In this document: positions 16,220 through 25,049 of the stretch, piece after piece
Numbering within the stretch: the first letter of the stretch is position 1
Layout of the letters: each line of letters starts with the position of its first letter
Origin: Marinoscillum sp.
Lineage (GTDB): Bacteria > Bacteroidota > Bacteroidia > Cytophagales > Cyclobacteriaceae
DNA length: 47,522 nt
NCBI GenBank assembly: GCA_024305105.1
Contig: JAMWZA010000026.1
Location: 1 to 47,522, forward strand
Direction: 5' to 3'
Made by a program: the position numbers and the translations under genes
The notes under the pieces: generated by a model
Database searches by the model: none
What the model was told of the DNA's origin: nothing
Seen by the model: the letters and a program-made list of their open reading frames with translations, nothing else

Positions 16220-17076
16220 TTCAAAACCTGCATTAAATAACTTCCATATCCGCTTTTCACCAGGGGCTCAGCCAATTTTTTCAGTTGATCATCATCAATA
16301 TAACCCATTTTAAAAGCTATTTCCTCAATACAACTAATCTTCATTCCCTGACGCTCTTCAATCGCATGCACAAACGCTCCAGCTTGCTGCAGCGACTCAA
16401 AAGTACCTGTGTCTAACCAAGCTGTTCCTCGATCTAATCGCTCCACTGATAATCTTCCCTGTTTTAAGTATTGATTGTTAACCTCAGTGATTTCCAACTC
16501 ACCTCTTGGGCTCGGCTTAATTGACTTGGCTATTTCTACTACATGGTTGTCATAAAAGTATAAACCTGGCACTGCATAATTTGATTTGGGATCTTCGGGC
16601 TTCTCTTCTATTGAAAGTGCCTTCCCTTCTTTATCAAACTCTACCACACCATACCGCTCCGGGTCATTCACCCGATATGCGAATACCACTCCTCCTTCGG
16701 GATCAATACAGGATTGTAACTTCTTAGAAAGTCCCGAAGCATAAAAAATATTATCTCCAAGAATCAGGGCAACAGAGTCATTGCCAATAAATTCCTCTCC
16801 GATAATAAATGCTTGAGCCAATCCTTCTGGCTTTTCCTGCACCGCATAAGAAAACTCACACCCCAACGACTCGCCATCACCTAACAAATCCTTGAAAAGT
16901 GGTAAATCTCTCGGTGTGGAGATGATTAGGATTTCCCGAATACCTGCCAACATCAAGACCGACAGTGGGTAGTAAATCATGGGCTTATCATAGACTGGAA
17001 GCATTTGCTTGCTTACTGACAAAGTGAGTGGGTGCAACCTTGTTCCTGAACCCCCTGCTAGTATAATTCCCTTCAT
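16210..17076 (-). CDS. rfbA: Glucose-1-phosphate thymidylyltransferase RfbA
   Basis: 288 residues. Nucleotidyltransferase motif [20 protein letters not shown] at the N-terminus, then [45 protein letters not shown] and [14 protein letters not shown]: a textbook RmlA. It makes dTDP-glucose from glucose-1-phosphate and dTTP. Its ATG overlaps the rfbB stop (ATGA). Confidence 0.96.
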   Translation of the reverse strand: MKGIILAGGSGTRLHPLTLSVSKQMLPVYDKPMIYYPLSVLMLAGIREILIISTPRDLPLFKDLLGDGESLGCEFSYAVQEKPEGLAQAFIIGEEFIGNDSVALILGDNIFYASGLSKKLQSCIDPEGGVVFAYRVNDPERYGVVEFDKEGKALSIEEKPEDPKSNYAVPGLYFYDNHVVEIAKSIKPSPRGELEITEVNNQYLKQGRLSVERLDRGTAWLDTGTFESLQQAGAFVHAIEERQGMKISCIEEIAFKMGYIDDDQLKKLAEPLVKSGYGSYLMQVLKWK

Positions 17077-18128
17077 GATTGATAGTGTTCTTTGTAATAA
17101 TTCTGATAATCACCTGAAGTCACATCCTCTAGCCATGACTGATTTGCCAGGTACCAATCTACTGTCTTTTCTAGCCCTTCTTCAAACTGTAATGAAGGCT
17201 CCCACCCCAATTCATCTTTCAATTTAGAGGCATCAATGGCATAGCGCATGTCATGTCCAGCCCGGTCTTTTATATAGGATATGAGCTTTCGAGACGTTCC
17301 TGCTTCTCGGCCAAGTTTGCTATCCATAATGTCGCAAAGTAAATGGACCAGGTCAATATTTTTCCACTCATTAAACCCACCAATATTATAGGTCTCCCCT
17401 TCTTTACCTTCATGGAAAATCACATCAATCGCTCTGGCATGATCCTCTACAAAGAGCCAGTCCCGAATGTTCTCTCCCTTTCCATAAACTGGAATGGCTT
17501 CATTGTTTTTAATATTATTTATAGTCAGCGGGATCAACTTTTCGGGAAAGTGATAAGATCCATAATTATTTGAGCAGTTTGACAACACGATTGGCATGCC
17601 ATAGGTGTTTTGATAGGCTCTCACAAAATGATCAGAAGCTGCTTTGGAAGCTGAATAGGGCGACTTTGGATCATACGACGTTGATTCAGTGAAAAGCCCC
17701 TCATCGCCCAAACTACCATAAACTTCATCAGTAGAAACATGATAGAAGCGTTTTCCAGACATCTCTTTCCATATGCTTTTAGCGGCGTTCAATAGTGTGA
17801 CTGTACCAATCACATTTGTTTCAACAAAGGCCATTGGATTGGATATGGACCGATCTACGTGAGACTCGGCTGCAAGATGAATAACCCCATCAAACTGGTA
17901 TTCTTCAAATAGTTTTTGAATAAACCCAGCATCGCAAATATCCCCCTTGATGAATCGGTAATTCTCAGAGTCCTCAATATCTCGAAGGTTTTCGAGGTTT
18001 CCAGCATAGGTCAACTTATCCAGGTTAACCACCCGATAGTTTGCGTAGTGCTTTACAAACCTCCTGACCACATGTGAGCCAATAAATCCAGCTCCTCCGG
18101 TTATCAATATGTTCTTCTCAAAATTCAT
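17073..18128 (-). CDS. rfbB: dTDP-glucose 4,6-dehydratase RfbB
   Basis: 351 residues. [28 protein letters not shown], the catalytic loop [15 protein letters not shown] and [15 protein letters not shown] (YxxxK) are those of Rml[19 protein letters not shown] follows. It forms dTDP-4-keto-6-deoxyglucose. It is the first gene of the minus-strand polysaccharide run, divergent from ccmB across a 115-base gap that holds a candidate promoter. Confidence 0.96.
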   Translation of the reverse strand: MNFEKNILITGGAGFIGSHVVRRFVKHYANYRVVNLDKLTYAGNLENLRDIEDSENYRFIKGDICDAGFIQKLFEEYQFDGVIHLAAESHVDRSISNPMAFVETNVIGTVTLLNAAKSIWKEMSGKRFYHVSTDEVYGSLGDEGLFTESTSYDPKSPYSASKAASDHFVRAYQNTYGMPIVLSNCSNNYGSYHFPEKLIPLTINNIKNNEAIPVYGKGENIRDWLFVEDHARAIDVIFHEGKEGETYNIGGFNEWKNIDLVHLLCDIMDSKLGREAGTSRKLISYIKDRAGHDMRYAIDASKLKDELGWEPSLQFEEGLEKTVDWYLANQSWLEDVTSGDYQNYYKEHYQS

Positions 18129-18132
18129 ATTA

Positions 18133-18140
18133 CAAAAGTA
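18133..18140 (-). promoter_or_regulatory. Candidate promoter -7 motif of the rfbB operon
   Basis: Minus strand reads TACTTTTG, a perfect TAnnTTTG. A TTGACC lies 22 bases further upstream (18168-18163). The ATG of rfbB is only 5 bases after the motif, so the transcript would be leaderless or nearly so. Confidence 0.4.
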
Positions 18141-18243
18141 AAATTCATCAAGTGTCCAGTTAGGTCAATTAGTTCTTTTGACCATTATCGACGATTACTT
18201 GAGACATATCTACGATATTTGGGGATTCAAAGATTAACATAAA

Positions 18244-18927
18244 ATGAGCGGAATCATAAATTTTAGCAACGTTATGTTCAAGCAACTCCAATGGCTCATA
18301 ATCAAAGACCTAAGAATAGATTGGCGGACAAAGTATCCCATAGCGGGGATATTGCTTTACATCACTTCTTTGATCATAACAAGCTACCTGGCGTTTACGG
18401 GGTTTATTAATCCAGAAACATGGAACGCACTTTTCTGGCTGATCTTGCTTTTTGTTTCCATTAATGCGGTGGCCAAAAGTTTCGCTCAGGAGGAAGACCG
18501 CTCCAGCTATTATTTTTACCTCATTAAACCTTCCCGAATCATCATTGCCAAACTAATCTATTATGGCATTTATCAATTACTCCTAATCGCAATAGCATTA
18601 ATCGTTTTTTCTGTATTTCTCGGATTTCCTGTCAAAACCTCAGGCCCATTTTTCCTGAACCTTATTTTAGGGTCACTTGGCTTGAGTTCCGCTTTCACAA
18701 TGGTTTCTTCCATTTCCAGCAAAACCAACAACAATTCCGTAATGATGGCCATTCTTGGTTTCCCTGTCATCATTCCCATTCTGCTACTAGCTATATCCAA
18801 CTCAAAAATATTAGTGCTGGGAGGGTCCATAGCTGACATTACTGCTAACCTAATCACACTTCTCAGCGTGAATGTTATTATCATTGCACTCTCATTTATT
18901 TTATTTCCATTTACCTGGAAATCTTAA
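18244..18927 (+). CDS. ccmB: Heme exporter membrane subunit CcmB
   Basis: 227 residues with about six membrane helices. Early KDLRIDWRTKYPIAGILLY matches the CcmB start region (KDLRxExR), and FAQEEDRSSYYFYLIKPSRIIIAKLIYYG matches the cytoplasmic loop after helix 2. CcmB works with the ATPase CcmA and with CcmC to handle heme for CcmE. No ccmA is present in the window. ATG 18244 is used; an internal ATG at 18274 (MFKQLQWLIIKD) would fit the family's typical length equally well. First gene of the ccmB-C-D-E-F run. Confidence 0.9.
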   Translation: MSGIINFSNVMFKQLQWLIIKDLRIDWRTKYPIAGILLYITSLIITSYLAFTGFINPETWNALFWLILLFVSINAVAKSFAQEEDRSSYYFYLIKPSRIIIAKLIYYGIYQLLLIAIALIVFSVFLGFPVKTSGPFFLNLILGSLGLSSAFTMVSSISSKTNNNSVMMAILGFPVIIPILLLAISNSKILVLGGSIADITANLITLLSVNVIIIALSFILFPFTWKS

Positions 18928-18971
18928 TGAAACAATGGTTTAGAAACGACGATTTCACAACCTAATTGACA

Positions 18972-19643
18972 ATGAAATACTTGATAAGGACGAAGTGGTG
19001 GAAATGGCTAACGATGGCAATCTTAGTTTATGTGGTGATCGGAGGGTTTCTTTTTCAAGTTCCCAGACTGCCCATTTTAAACGAAACGATTCGGGTATTA
19101 CATTTCCATGTGCCCATGTGGTTTGGAATGCTTTTCTTATTTCTGGCTTCTGTTATCCATGCCATTAAATACTTGTCTACTGGAAAAGTGCAAAATGACA
19201 TCATGAGTAGTCAGTTAGCCGTAGTAGGAGTTGTTTTCGGAATACTGGGAATGATTACTGGAATGTTTTGGGCGACATTCACCTGGGGAGAGCCATGGAG
19301 CAGTGACCCTAAGCAAAACGCCTCGGCCATCGGCCTGCTGATCTACTTTGCCTATTTCATCCTAAGGGGATCCATCCAGGACGAGCAACAACGCGCCAAA
19401 ATATCGGCAGTTTATAATGTATTTGCTTTTGCGGCATTGATCCCGTTACTCTTTATTCTTCCGAGGATGACTGATAGTTTGCATCCGGGAAATGGCGGTA
19501 ACCCAGGCTTTAATGCCTATGATCTGGACAGCAATCTTCGAAAGGTTTTTTACACAGCTGTGCTCGGATGGACTTTATTAGGTTTCTGGATAGCCACAAT
19601 CAAAATTCGATACAAGCTGCTCTTAGAAAAAATGGATGATTAA
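18972..19643 (+). CDS. ccmC: Heme-handling protein CcmC (cytochrome c assembly, CcmF/CcmC/CcsA family)
   Basis: About 223 residues and six membrane helices. It contains the tryptophan-rich periplasmic heme motif WGEPWSSDPKQNAS and two likely heme-ligand His residues, one in LHFHVPMWFGM and one in TDSLHPGNGG. CcmC attaches heme to CcmE. ATG at 18972 (MKYLIRTKWW) is preferred to the in-frame TTG six bases earlier. It follows ccmB by 44 bases, and its end overlaps the small ccmD-like gene. Confidence 0.93.
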   Translation: MKYLIRTKWWKWLTMAILVYVVIGGFLFQVPRLPILNETIRVLHFHVPMWFGMLFLFLASVIHAIKYLSTGKVQNDIMSSQLAVVGVVFGILGMITGMFWATFTWGEPWSSDPKQNASAIGLLIYFAYFILRGSIQDEQQRAKISAVYNVFAFAALIPLLFILPRMTDSLHPGNGGNPGFNAYDLDSNLRKVFYTAVLGWTLLGFWIATIKIRYKLLLEKMDD

Positions 19644-19857
19644 AATCATGGATATGCTAGCGAACTTATTAATAAGCCTTACGGTTTTTCTCAACAACAT
19701 ACTACTTCAAATACCCATGGCAGACACCTTTAGAAGTGATGGGAAAATTTATGTGGTAGTGGGCATAGTCTTAATTCTACTTATCGGATTCTTCGTTTAC
19801 TTATGGAGGGTCGATAAGAAAATTGACAAACTGGAAGAAGAGCTCAAAAACAAATAA
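19636..19857 (+). CDS. ccmD: CcmD-like small membrane protein
   Basis: 73 residues with one or two hydrophobic stretches (LANLLISLTVFLNNILLQI and VVVGIVLILLIGFFVYLWRV), then a charged tail DKKIDKLEEELKNK. Small size, a single clear membrane helix with a short basic/coiled tail, and position between ccmC and ccmE fit CcmD, which helps release holo-CcmE from CcmABC. Sequence itself is too short and variable for a firm call. It overlaps the ccmC end by 8 bases. An ATG at 19648 is an alternative start. Confidence 0.7.
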   Translation: MIKIMDMLANLLISLTVFLNNILLQIPMADTFRSDGKIYVVVGIVLILLIGFFVYLWRVDKKIDKLEEELKNK

Positions 19858-19861
19858 TATT

Positions 19862-20266
19862 ATGAAAAAGAGTCACATTTTCGGGATCGTAATTATCGCC
19901 ATTGCCATTGTGGTTATCATGTCCACTGCCGGTGATGCCAGTGCTTATGTTACCTTCAAGGACGCCCAAGAAATGGCTGACAAGGGAAATGACAACAAAA
20001 TACATGTGGTAGGCAACCTGACTAAAGATGATTCAGGACAGGTAGTAGGTATAGAGCCAAGCCCTGACATGATGTCTTTTAAGTTTCAAATGGTGGACGA
20101 AAACAATGAAATGCAGATGGTGTACCATCCAAACCCAATGCCTACGGATTTTTTAAGATCCGAGCAAGTGGTAGTGGTTGGTGGGTACCAAAACGGCAAA
20201 TTTGTGGCTGACAAAATTTTACTGAAGTGCCCTTCCAAATATCAGGAAGAAGGAGTTAACACCTAA
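19862..20266 (+). CDS. ccmE: Heme chaperone CcmE, CxxxY variant
   Basis: 134 residues. N-terminal membrane anchor (IFGIVIIAIAIVVIM), then an OB-like beta-barrel domain (VVGNLTKDD, VVVVGGYQNGKFVADKILLKCPSKYQ). The heme-binding motif of classical CcmE is HxxxY; here it is Cys123-Pro-Ser-Lys-Tyr127, so the CxxxY type known from some sulfate reducers and other bacteria. It carries heme from CcmC to the CcmF ligase. The ATG at 19862 is preferred because it leads straight into the membrane anchor. Confidence 0.92.
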   Translation: MKKSHIFGIVIIAIAIVVIMSTAGDASAYVTFKDAQEMADKGNDNKIHVVGNLTKDDSGQVVGIEPSPDMMSFKFQMVDENNEMQMVYHPNPMPTDFLRSEQVVVVGGYQNGKFVADKILLKCPSKYQEEGVNT

Positions 20267-20269
20267 TAT

Positions 20270-22783
20270 ATGATCCATTATTTCCCCGGTAGTTTCGGGC
20301 ATTTTCTCGTCATTTTGGCATTCATTTCGTCCATTATTGCGACTTATGCCTTTGCCAAAAGTATCAACAACAACCAATCTTGGGCTCGCTTTGCAAAGGG
20401 AGCCTTTTATGTACATGCAATAGCTATTTTTGGAGTTGTCGCCACCCTCTTCGCGATGATCTCAGGACACATGTTTGAGTACCACTATGTGTACCAGTAT
20501 ACGTCTAAAATTCTTCCTGTCTATTATCAGGTTTCAAGCTTTTGGAATGGTCAGGAAGGCTCCTTTCTACTTTGGATGTTTTGGAATGCTGTTCTGGGAT
20601 TGATATTGATTCATACTAACAAATCATGGCGTGCGCCTATGATGGCGGTATTCACATTCACCCAGGTATTTTTGGTTAGCATGATTATGGGTGTGGTCGT
20701 TCTTGATGTTAAAATTGGAAGTTCCCCATTTCTGCTGTTGAGGGATGTATTGAATGATCCTATCTTCCAAATGCAGCCTGACTTCATCCCTGAGGACGGA
20801 AGGGGCTTAAACCCCTTGTTGCAGAATTACTGGATGGTTATTCATCCACCAACGTTATTTCTTGGTTTTGCCACTACGGTGATCCCTTTTGCATATGCAG
20901 TTGGAGGTCTTCTTACAGGCAGGTTAAAAGAATGGATTCGACCTGCATTGCCTTGGGCGCAGTTTTCTGCAGCAGTACTTGGCGTAGGGATTTTGATGGG
21001 CGCATACTGGGCATATGAAACGTTAAACTTTGGTGGGTACTGGAACTGGGATCCAGTTGAAAACGCCATTTATGTGCCCTGGTTAATCTTAGTGGCTGCA
21101 CTCCATACCATGATCGCCTTCAAGAAAAGTAACGTGGCACTCAAAGCTTCCATCATTCTTGTGCTATGCACTTACATTCTAATCGTTTACTCTACTTTTT
21201 TAACCAGAAGCGGCGTATTGGGAAATGCTTCCGTTCATTCCTTTACAGATTTAGGGCTTTCGGGTCAGCTTTTGATTTATCTATTCGTATTCATTATCCT
21301 TTCTGTCATTCTTACAGCTCGTGTTTGGAAACAGATTCCAGGTAGCAAAGAAGAAACATCCGCATACTCTCGAGAATTCTGGATTTTCATGGGAGCGACT
21401 GTGCTCTGTCTGATGGGCTTTCAAGTAATCATCCCTACATCCATTCCAGTTTGGAATGAGATTGTGGAGGCATTTGGTGGATCTTCCAATTTAGCTCCAC
21501 CTGCTGATCAGGTAGAATTCTACACACAATTTCAACTGTACTTCTCCATCTTAATCGCTTTCCTTTCCGGCACCGGGCAGTTTTTCTGGTGGAAGAAAAT
21601 GGATAAGCAGAAGCTTAAGGAGGAGTTGGCTGCACCAGTGATTGTTTCATTGGTTCTTACAGCTATCATATTCATCACTGCTGAAGTTCGAGATATCTGG
21701 TACTTGCTGTTGCTCACCACAGCCGTTTATTCGATTGTCGCTAATTTCAAAATATTCCTTTCTGTGGCTAAGTCCAACATCAAACTCTCGGGTGGAGCCG
21801 TCGCTCACATCGGCATTGCCATGATGCTGATTGGTGTTTTGTTTAGCTCTGGATATTCCAAAATCTTGTCTAAAAACAATACCGGCATGCTTTGGAGTAA
21901 GGAGTTTCCGGATGAAGTCAATCAAGATAATCTCCTGCTTTTTGTCAATGAACCTCGTCAAATGGCTGATTACCAGATGACCTATCGTGGTTTGCGCAAA
22001 TTAACTACAGATCACGGATATGTGGACCTAAGTGATATCAGCGATGCAGCCAGTCCATTGGAGCTAATTATAGGTAAAAATACCATCTCAAGTACAGGAG
22101 AAGAGTTGTCTGCCGGTGACACCGTGAGAATCATCAACGCGGAGAACAGCTATTTCGAAGTGATCTTTGAAAATGCGAACGGCAAAAACTTCACATTGTA
22201 CCCTCGCATTCAAATCAATGAGCAAATGGGACAGGTCTACTCACCAGATATCAACCGCACGCTTACGGCAGATTTGTATACTCATGTACGAACATTCCCG
22301 GACCCAGATCAGGAAGTTCAATGGAGTGAAATTGAAGAAATCACGGTCTCCCCTGGTGCTCAGTTTTTCATCAACGATTATGTGGCCAAATTCATCAACA
22401 TCGAGCCTTTGTCCAGCGTAGATGGGATAAAACTCGGACCAGGAGATATTGCTGTAAAAGCATTAATAGAGATCCAAGGCGAATACCAGACCTATACTGC
22501 TGAACCAATCTATGTGATCAAAGACAAGATGGCCGGAAGAATTCCTGATGTGGTCAATGATCTGGCATCCAGAATTACCATCCAATCCATTCAGCCAGAG
22601 CAAAATAGTTTTGTGTTCGGATTGAGTACCACACAAAAAGACTGGATCATCATTGAGGCGGTGGCCAAACCCTGGATTAATATCCTTTGGCTAGGCACAC
22701 TACTGCTGGTTGTTGGTTTTGGAATAGCCATCAGTCGTAGATACAGTGAGTTCCAAAAAATGCGTGATAAAGGCATGGAGTGA
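20270..22783 (+). CDS. ccmF: Cytochrome c heme lyase subunit CcmF
   Basis: 837 residues with many membrane helices. The heme-handling tryptophan motif GGYWNWDPVENAIYVPW, the conserved VIHPPTLFLGF and TFLTRSGVLGNASVHSF with likely heme-ligand His residues, and an extended periplasmic region around residues 535-800 before a last helix (WLGTLLLVVGFGIAIS) are all typical of CcmF. It transfers heme to apocytochrome c. It starts three bases after ccmE. Its length exceeds the E. coli protein by some 190 residues, mostly in the C-terminal periplasmic part. Confidence 0.95.
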   Translation: MIHYFPGSFGHFLVILAFISSIIATYAFAKSINNNQSWARFAKGAFYVHAIAIFGVVATLFAMISGHMFEYHYVYQYTSKILPVYYQVSSFWNGQEGSFLLWMFWNAVLGLILIHTNKSWRAPMMAVFTFTQVFLVSMIMGVVVLDVKIGSSPFLLLRDVLNDPIFQMQPDFIPEDGRGLNPLLQNYWMVIHPPTLFLGFATTVIPFAYAVGGLLTGRLKEWIRPALPWAQFSAAVLGVGILMGAYWAYETLNFGGYWNWDPVENAIYVPWLILVAALHTMIAFKKSNVALKASIILVLCTYILIVYSTFLTRSGVLGNASVHSFTDLGLSGQLLIYLFVFIILSVILTARVWKQIPGSKEETSAYSREFWIFMGATVLCLMGFQVIIPTSIPVWNEIVEAFGGSSNLAPPADQVEFYTQFQLYFSILIAFLSGTGQFFWWKKMDKQKLKEELAAPVIVSLVLTAIIFITAEVRDIWYLLLLTTAVYSIVANFKIFLSVAKSNIKLSGGAVAHIGIAMMLIGVLFSSGYSKILSKNNTGMLWSKEFPDEVNQDNLLLFVNEPRQMADYQMTYRGLRKLTTDHGYVDLSDISDAASPLELIIGKNTISSTGEELSAGDTVRIINAENSYFEVIFENANGKNFTLYPRIQINEQMGQVYSPDINRTLTADLYTHVRTFPDPDQEVQWSEIEEITVSPGAQFFINDYVAKFINIEPLSSVDGIKLGPGDIAVKALIEIQGEYQTYTAEPIYVIKDKMAGRIPDVVNDLASRITIQSIQPEQNSFVFGLSTTQKDWIIIEAVAKPWINILWLGTLLLVVGFGIAISRRYSEFQKMRDKGME

Positions 22784-23571
22784 TGGATACATCAATAAGC
22801 GTAGCAATAGTTGGGGCTGGAAATGTAGGTTTTCATTTGGCTAAAGAGCTGGAAAAATCATCGCAAATACAACTAAGCAATATTGTTAGCAGATCTCTCG
22901 ACAGAGCCCAAAAACTCATATCCGAACTTCAGTTGTCTGGTTCCAAGCCAGTACAAATTGACAATCTAGACGAAGTATCTTGTGATGTCATTATTTTATC
23001 TGTACCTGATCAGCGTCTACCAGATGTGATCGAAAACTCAAGCTTTCCCAAAGAAGCCGTCGTGGTGCATACCTCTGGCTCACAACCCATGGGCTTGTTA
23101 TCGAAGCACCCAAAACACGGAGTATTCTATCCATTCCAAACATTCACAAAAAGTCAGCAGGTCAATTTTAAGGATATACCTATATTCATAGAAGGTAATG
23201 GTCAGTCTTATGAAACGATACAAAAAGTAGCTCGAGCAGTCAGCACCAAAGTCAAAAAAGTTTCTTCAGAAAATCGGCAAAAGGTTCATTTGGCAGCCGT
23301 TTACGCATGTAATTTCACCAATCACCTGTACCGGATTGCAGAAGAATTATTGGCAGATGCCAATCTAAATCTCGGGGACCTGGAGCACTTAATGAGGGAA
23401 ACCGTAAGTAAAGCTGTTGAAATATCAGCAGCAAAAGCGCAAACCGGTCCCGCCATTCGTGGAGATCAAAATATTATTGACAAACATTTAGCGTTATTAC
23501 AAAACCAACCAGATAAAACGCTGGTTTATAAGCTTTTATCATCTCAAATCACTAGCTTAAAAGATAAATGA
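22783..23571 (+). CDS. DUF2520/Rossmann-like NAD(P)-binding protein
   Basis: About 262 residues. N-terminal dinucleotide-binding motif VAIVGAGNVGFHLAKEL as in ProC-like reductases, DVIILSVPDQRLPDVIE, then VVHTSGSQPM and GVFYPFQTFTKSQ. A helical C-terminal DUF2520 domain (KVHLAAVYACNFTNHLYRIAEELL) follows. These proteins are common in Bacteroidota next to ccm and UbiA-like genes, but the substrate is not known. The ATG at 22783 overlaps the ccmF stop (TGATG); a GTG three bases earlier is in frame. Confidence 0.85.
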   Translation: MDTSISVAIVGAGNVGFHLAKELEKSSQIQLSNIVSRSLDRAQKLISELQLSGSKPVQIDNLDEVSCDVIILSVPDQRLPDVIENSSFPKEAVVVHTSGSQPMGLLSKHPKHGVFYPFQTFTKSQQVNFKDIPIFIEGNGQSYETIQKVARAVSTKVKKVSSENRQKVHLAAVYACNFTNHLYRIAEELLADANLNLGDLEHLMRETVSKAVEISAAKAQTGPAIRGDQNIIDKHLALLQNQPDKTLVYKLLSSQITSLKDK

Positions 23572-24443
23572 AGCGCCTCATAAGATATGATTTCGTTGGT
23601 TTCCTGATTGCAAGCCGCATTCCCAACCTAATCATCATTGGTGCCACACAATACCTTACTGCCATTTTCTTAGTTGCTGATTACCCTAAAAAGTATGAGC
23701 AAATCACCAGTTTTGGATTCTTAATGATGTCTATCAGTACTGTCATGATCGCTGCTGCAGGGTACATCATTAATGACTATTACGACCAAAAAATTGACAT
23801 GGTCAATCGGCCTGAAAAGGTCGTAGTTGGCACCATGTTTCGCCGAAGACTAGCCATGCTAGCTCATATCGTTTTAACTCTGGGCGCCATCTCTATTGGC
23901 TTTTACCTAAACCCCAAAGTAGGCGTTGTACACATCTTCTCCTCTTTTTTTCTTTGGTATTACTCCAATCAGCTCAGACGGATTACGCTCATTGGCAATC
24001 TGGTAATAGCATTTTTATCTGGCTTAACACTTCTTATGGTCTGTGTCTACTTAGGTCGAAACGAAATCCTTGTTTACATCTATGCATCGTTCGCTATGGC
24101 CATCGCATTGATTCGGGAAGTCTTAAAAGATATCGAAGATGTAAAAGGTGATTCCGCATTTGGATGTGAAAGCATTCCTGTCATATTTGGAATACGAGGT
24201 GCAAAACTGTTTATCTATCTGGTGATTGGCGGAAGTGGCGCATTTCTTCTATCGTTCTTAATTACCATTGACAATTGGCTGGTTCGCTACTATTTCCTGG
24301 CACTATTCCCCATCTTCATCTGGTTTATCTACAAGCTGGTGTATGCTGACCGCCAACGAGATTATCAAAGTCTCATTAGCTTTACTAACTTAATTATTTT
24401 ATCAGGTCTAATCAGCATGATTCTTTTAAAACCATGGCTATAA
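23568..24443 (+). CDS. UbiA-family prenyltransferase (geranylgeranylglycerol-phosphate synthase-like)
   Basis: 291 residues with about eight membrane helices. The first Asp-rich motif is NDYYDQKIDMVNRPEK and the second is KDIEDVKGDSAFG; both bind diphosphate through Mg. NRP after the first motif is typical of UbiA enzymes acting on non-quinone acceptors as well as of chlorophyll and heme branches. Bacteroidota homologues are often named geranylgeranylglycerol-phosphate geranylgeranyltransferase, but the true acceptor is not known. It overlaps the DUF2520 gene (ATGA) and purN by 10 bases. Confidence 0.82.
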   Translation: MKRLIRYDFVGFLIASRIPNLIIIGATQYLTAIFLVADYPKKYEQITSFGFLMMSISTVMIAAAGYIINDYYDQKIDMVNRPEKVVVGTMFRRRLAMLAHIVLTLGAISIGFYLNPKVGVVHIFSSFFLWYYSNQLRRITLIGNLVIAFLSGLTLLMVCVYLGRNEILVYIYASFAMAIALIREVLKDIEDVKGDSAFGCESIPVIFGIRGAKLFIYLVIGGSGAFLLSFLITIDNWLVRYYFLALFPIFIWFIYKLVYADRQRDYQSLISFTNLIILSGLISMILLKPWL

Positions 24444-25015
24444 ACATTGCAATTTTTGCCTCGGGTAGTGGCACCAATGCAGAACAGCTCATTAAACATT
24501 TCAATCAGGTAGCGGATATCTCGGTCAATGCAGTTTTTTGCAACAAACCTGACGCTTTCGTGATCCAGCGAGCTAAAAAACTCAATGTTCTCCCGTTTGT
24601 GTTTAATAAACAAGAGTTCTCCGATCCCGCTTTTGTCAGTAAACTAAAAAGCCTAAATACCGATTTCATCGTGCTCGCTGGCTTTTTATGGAAAATTCCC
24701 GAATTTCTGATCCAGCAGTATTCAGACAAAATCATCAACATTCATCCAGCACTATTACCAGCATACGGAGGTAAAGGGATGTATGGAGCCAAAGTCCATC
24801 AGGCGGTTATTGATAATAAAGAAACAAACTCGGGAATTAGCATTCATTTAGTGAATGAAAACTATGACGAAGGACGAATCCTTTTCCAGGCCAGTTGTGA
24901 GATTGACCCTAAAGACACAGCAGATTCACTGGCCAACAAAATTCACCAACTAGAGCACCAATATTTTCCACCTATTGTAGAGGATTACATTCACGAATAC
25001 GCTCTAAAAAACTGA
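24434..25015 (+). CDS. purN: Phosphoribosylglycinamide formyltransferase PurN
   Basis: 193 residues. ASGSGTNAEQLIKHF phosphate-binding start, catalytic NIHPALLPAYGGKGMYG (Asn and His), SGISIHLVNENYDEGRILFQ (catalytic Asp). It transfers formyl from 10-formyl-THF to GAR in purine synthesis. It is followed by purH, 34 bases after its stop, with a promoter-like motif between. Confidence 0.95.
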   Translation: MAINIAIFASGSGTNAEQLIKHFNQVADISVNAVFCNKPDAFVIQRAKKLNVLPFVFNKQEFSDPAFVSKLKSLNTDFIVLAGFLWKIPEFLIQQYSDKIINIHPALLPAYGGKGMYGAKVHQAVIDNKETNSGISIHLVNENYDEGRILFQASCEIDPKDTADSLANKIHQLEHQYFPPIVEDYIHEYALKN

Positions 25016-25023
25016 GGAATCTT

Positions 25024-25031
25024 TAGCTTTG
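25024..25031 (+). promoter_or_regulatory. Candidate promoter -7 motif before purH
   Basis: TAGCTTTG, a perfect TAnnTTTG, ending 18 bases before the purH ATG. No clear -33 partner. It could let purH be expressed apart from the upstream genes. Confidence 0.4.
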
Positions 25032-25049
25032 CAGCTTATTTTCAGGCAC

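Noticed and set aside
19823-19861. Longer start for ccmE
   Set aside because: It would overlap the ccmD-like gene and put a polar stretch before the membrane anchor; ATG 19862 is better.
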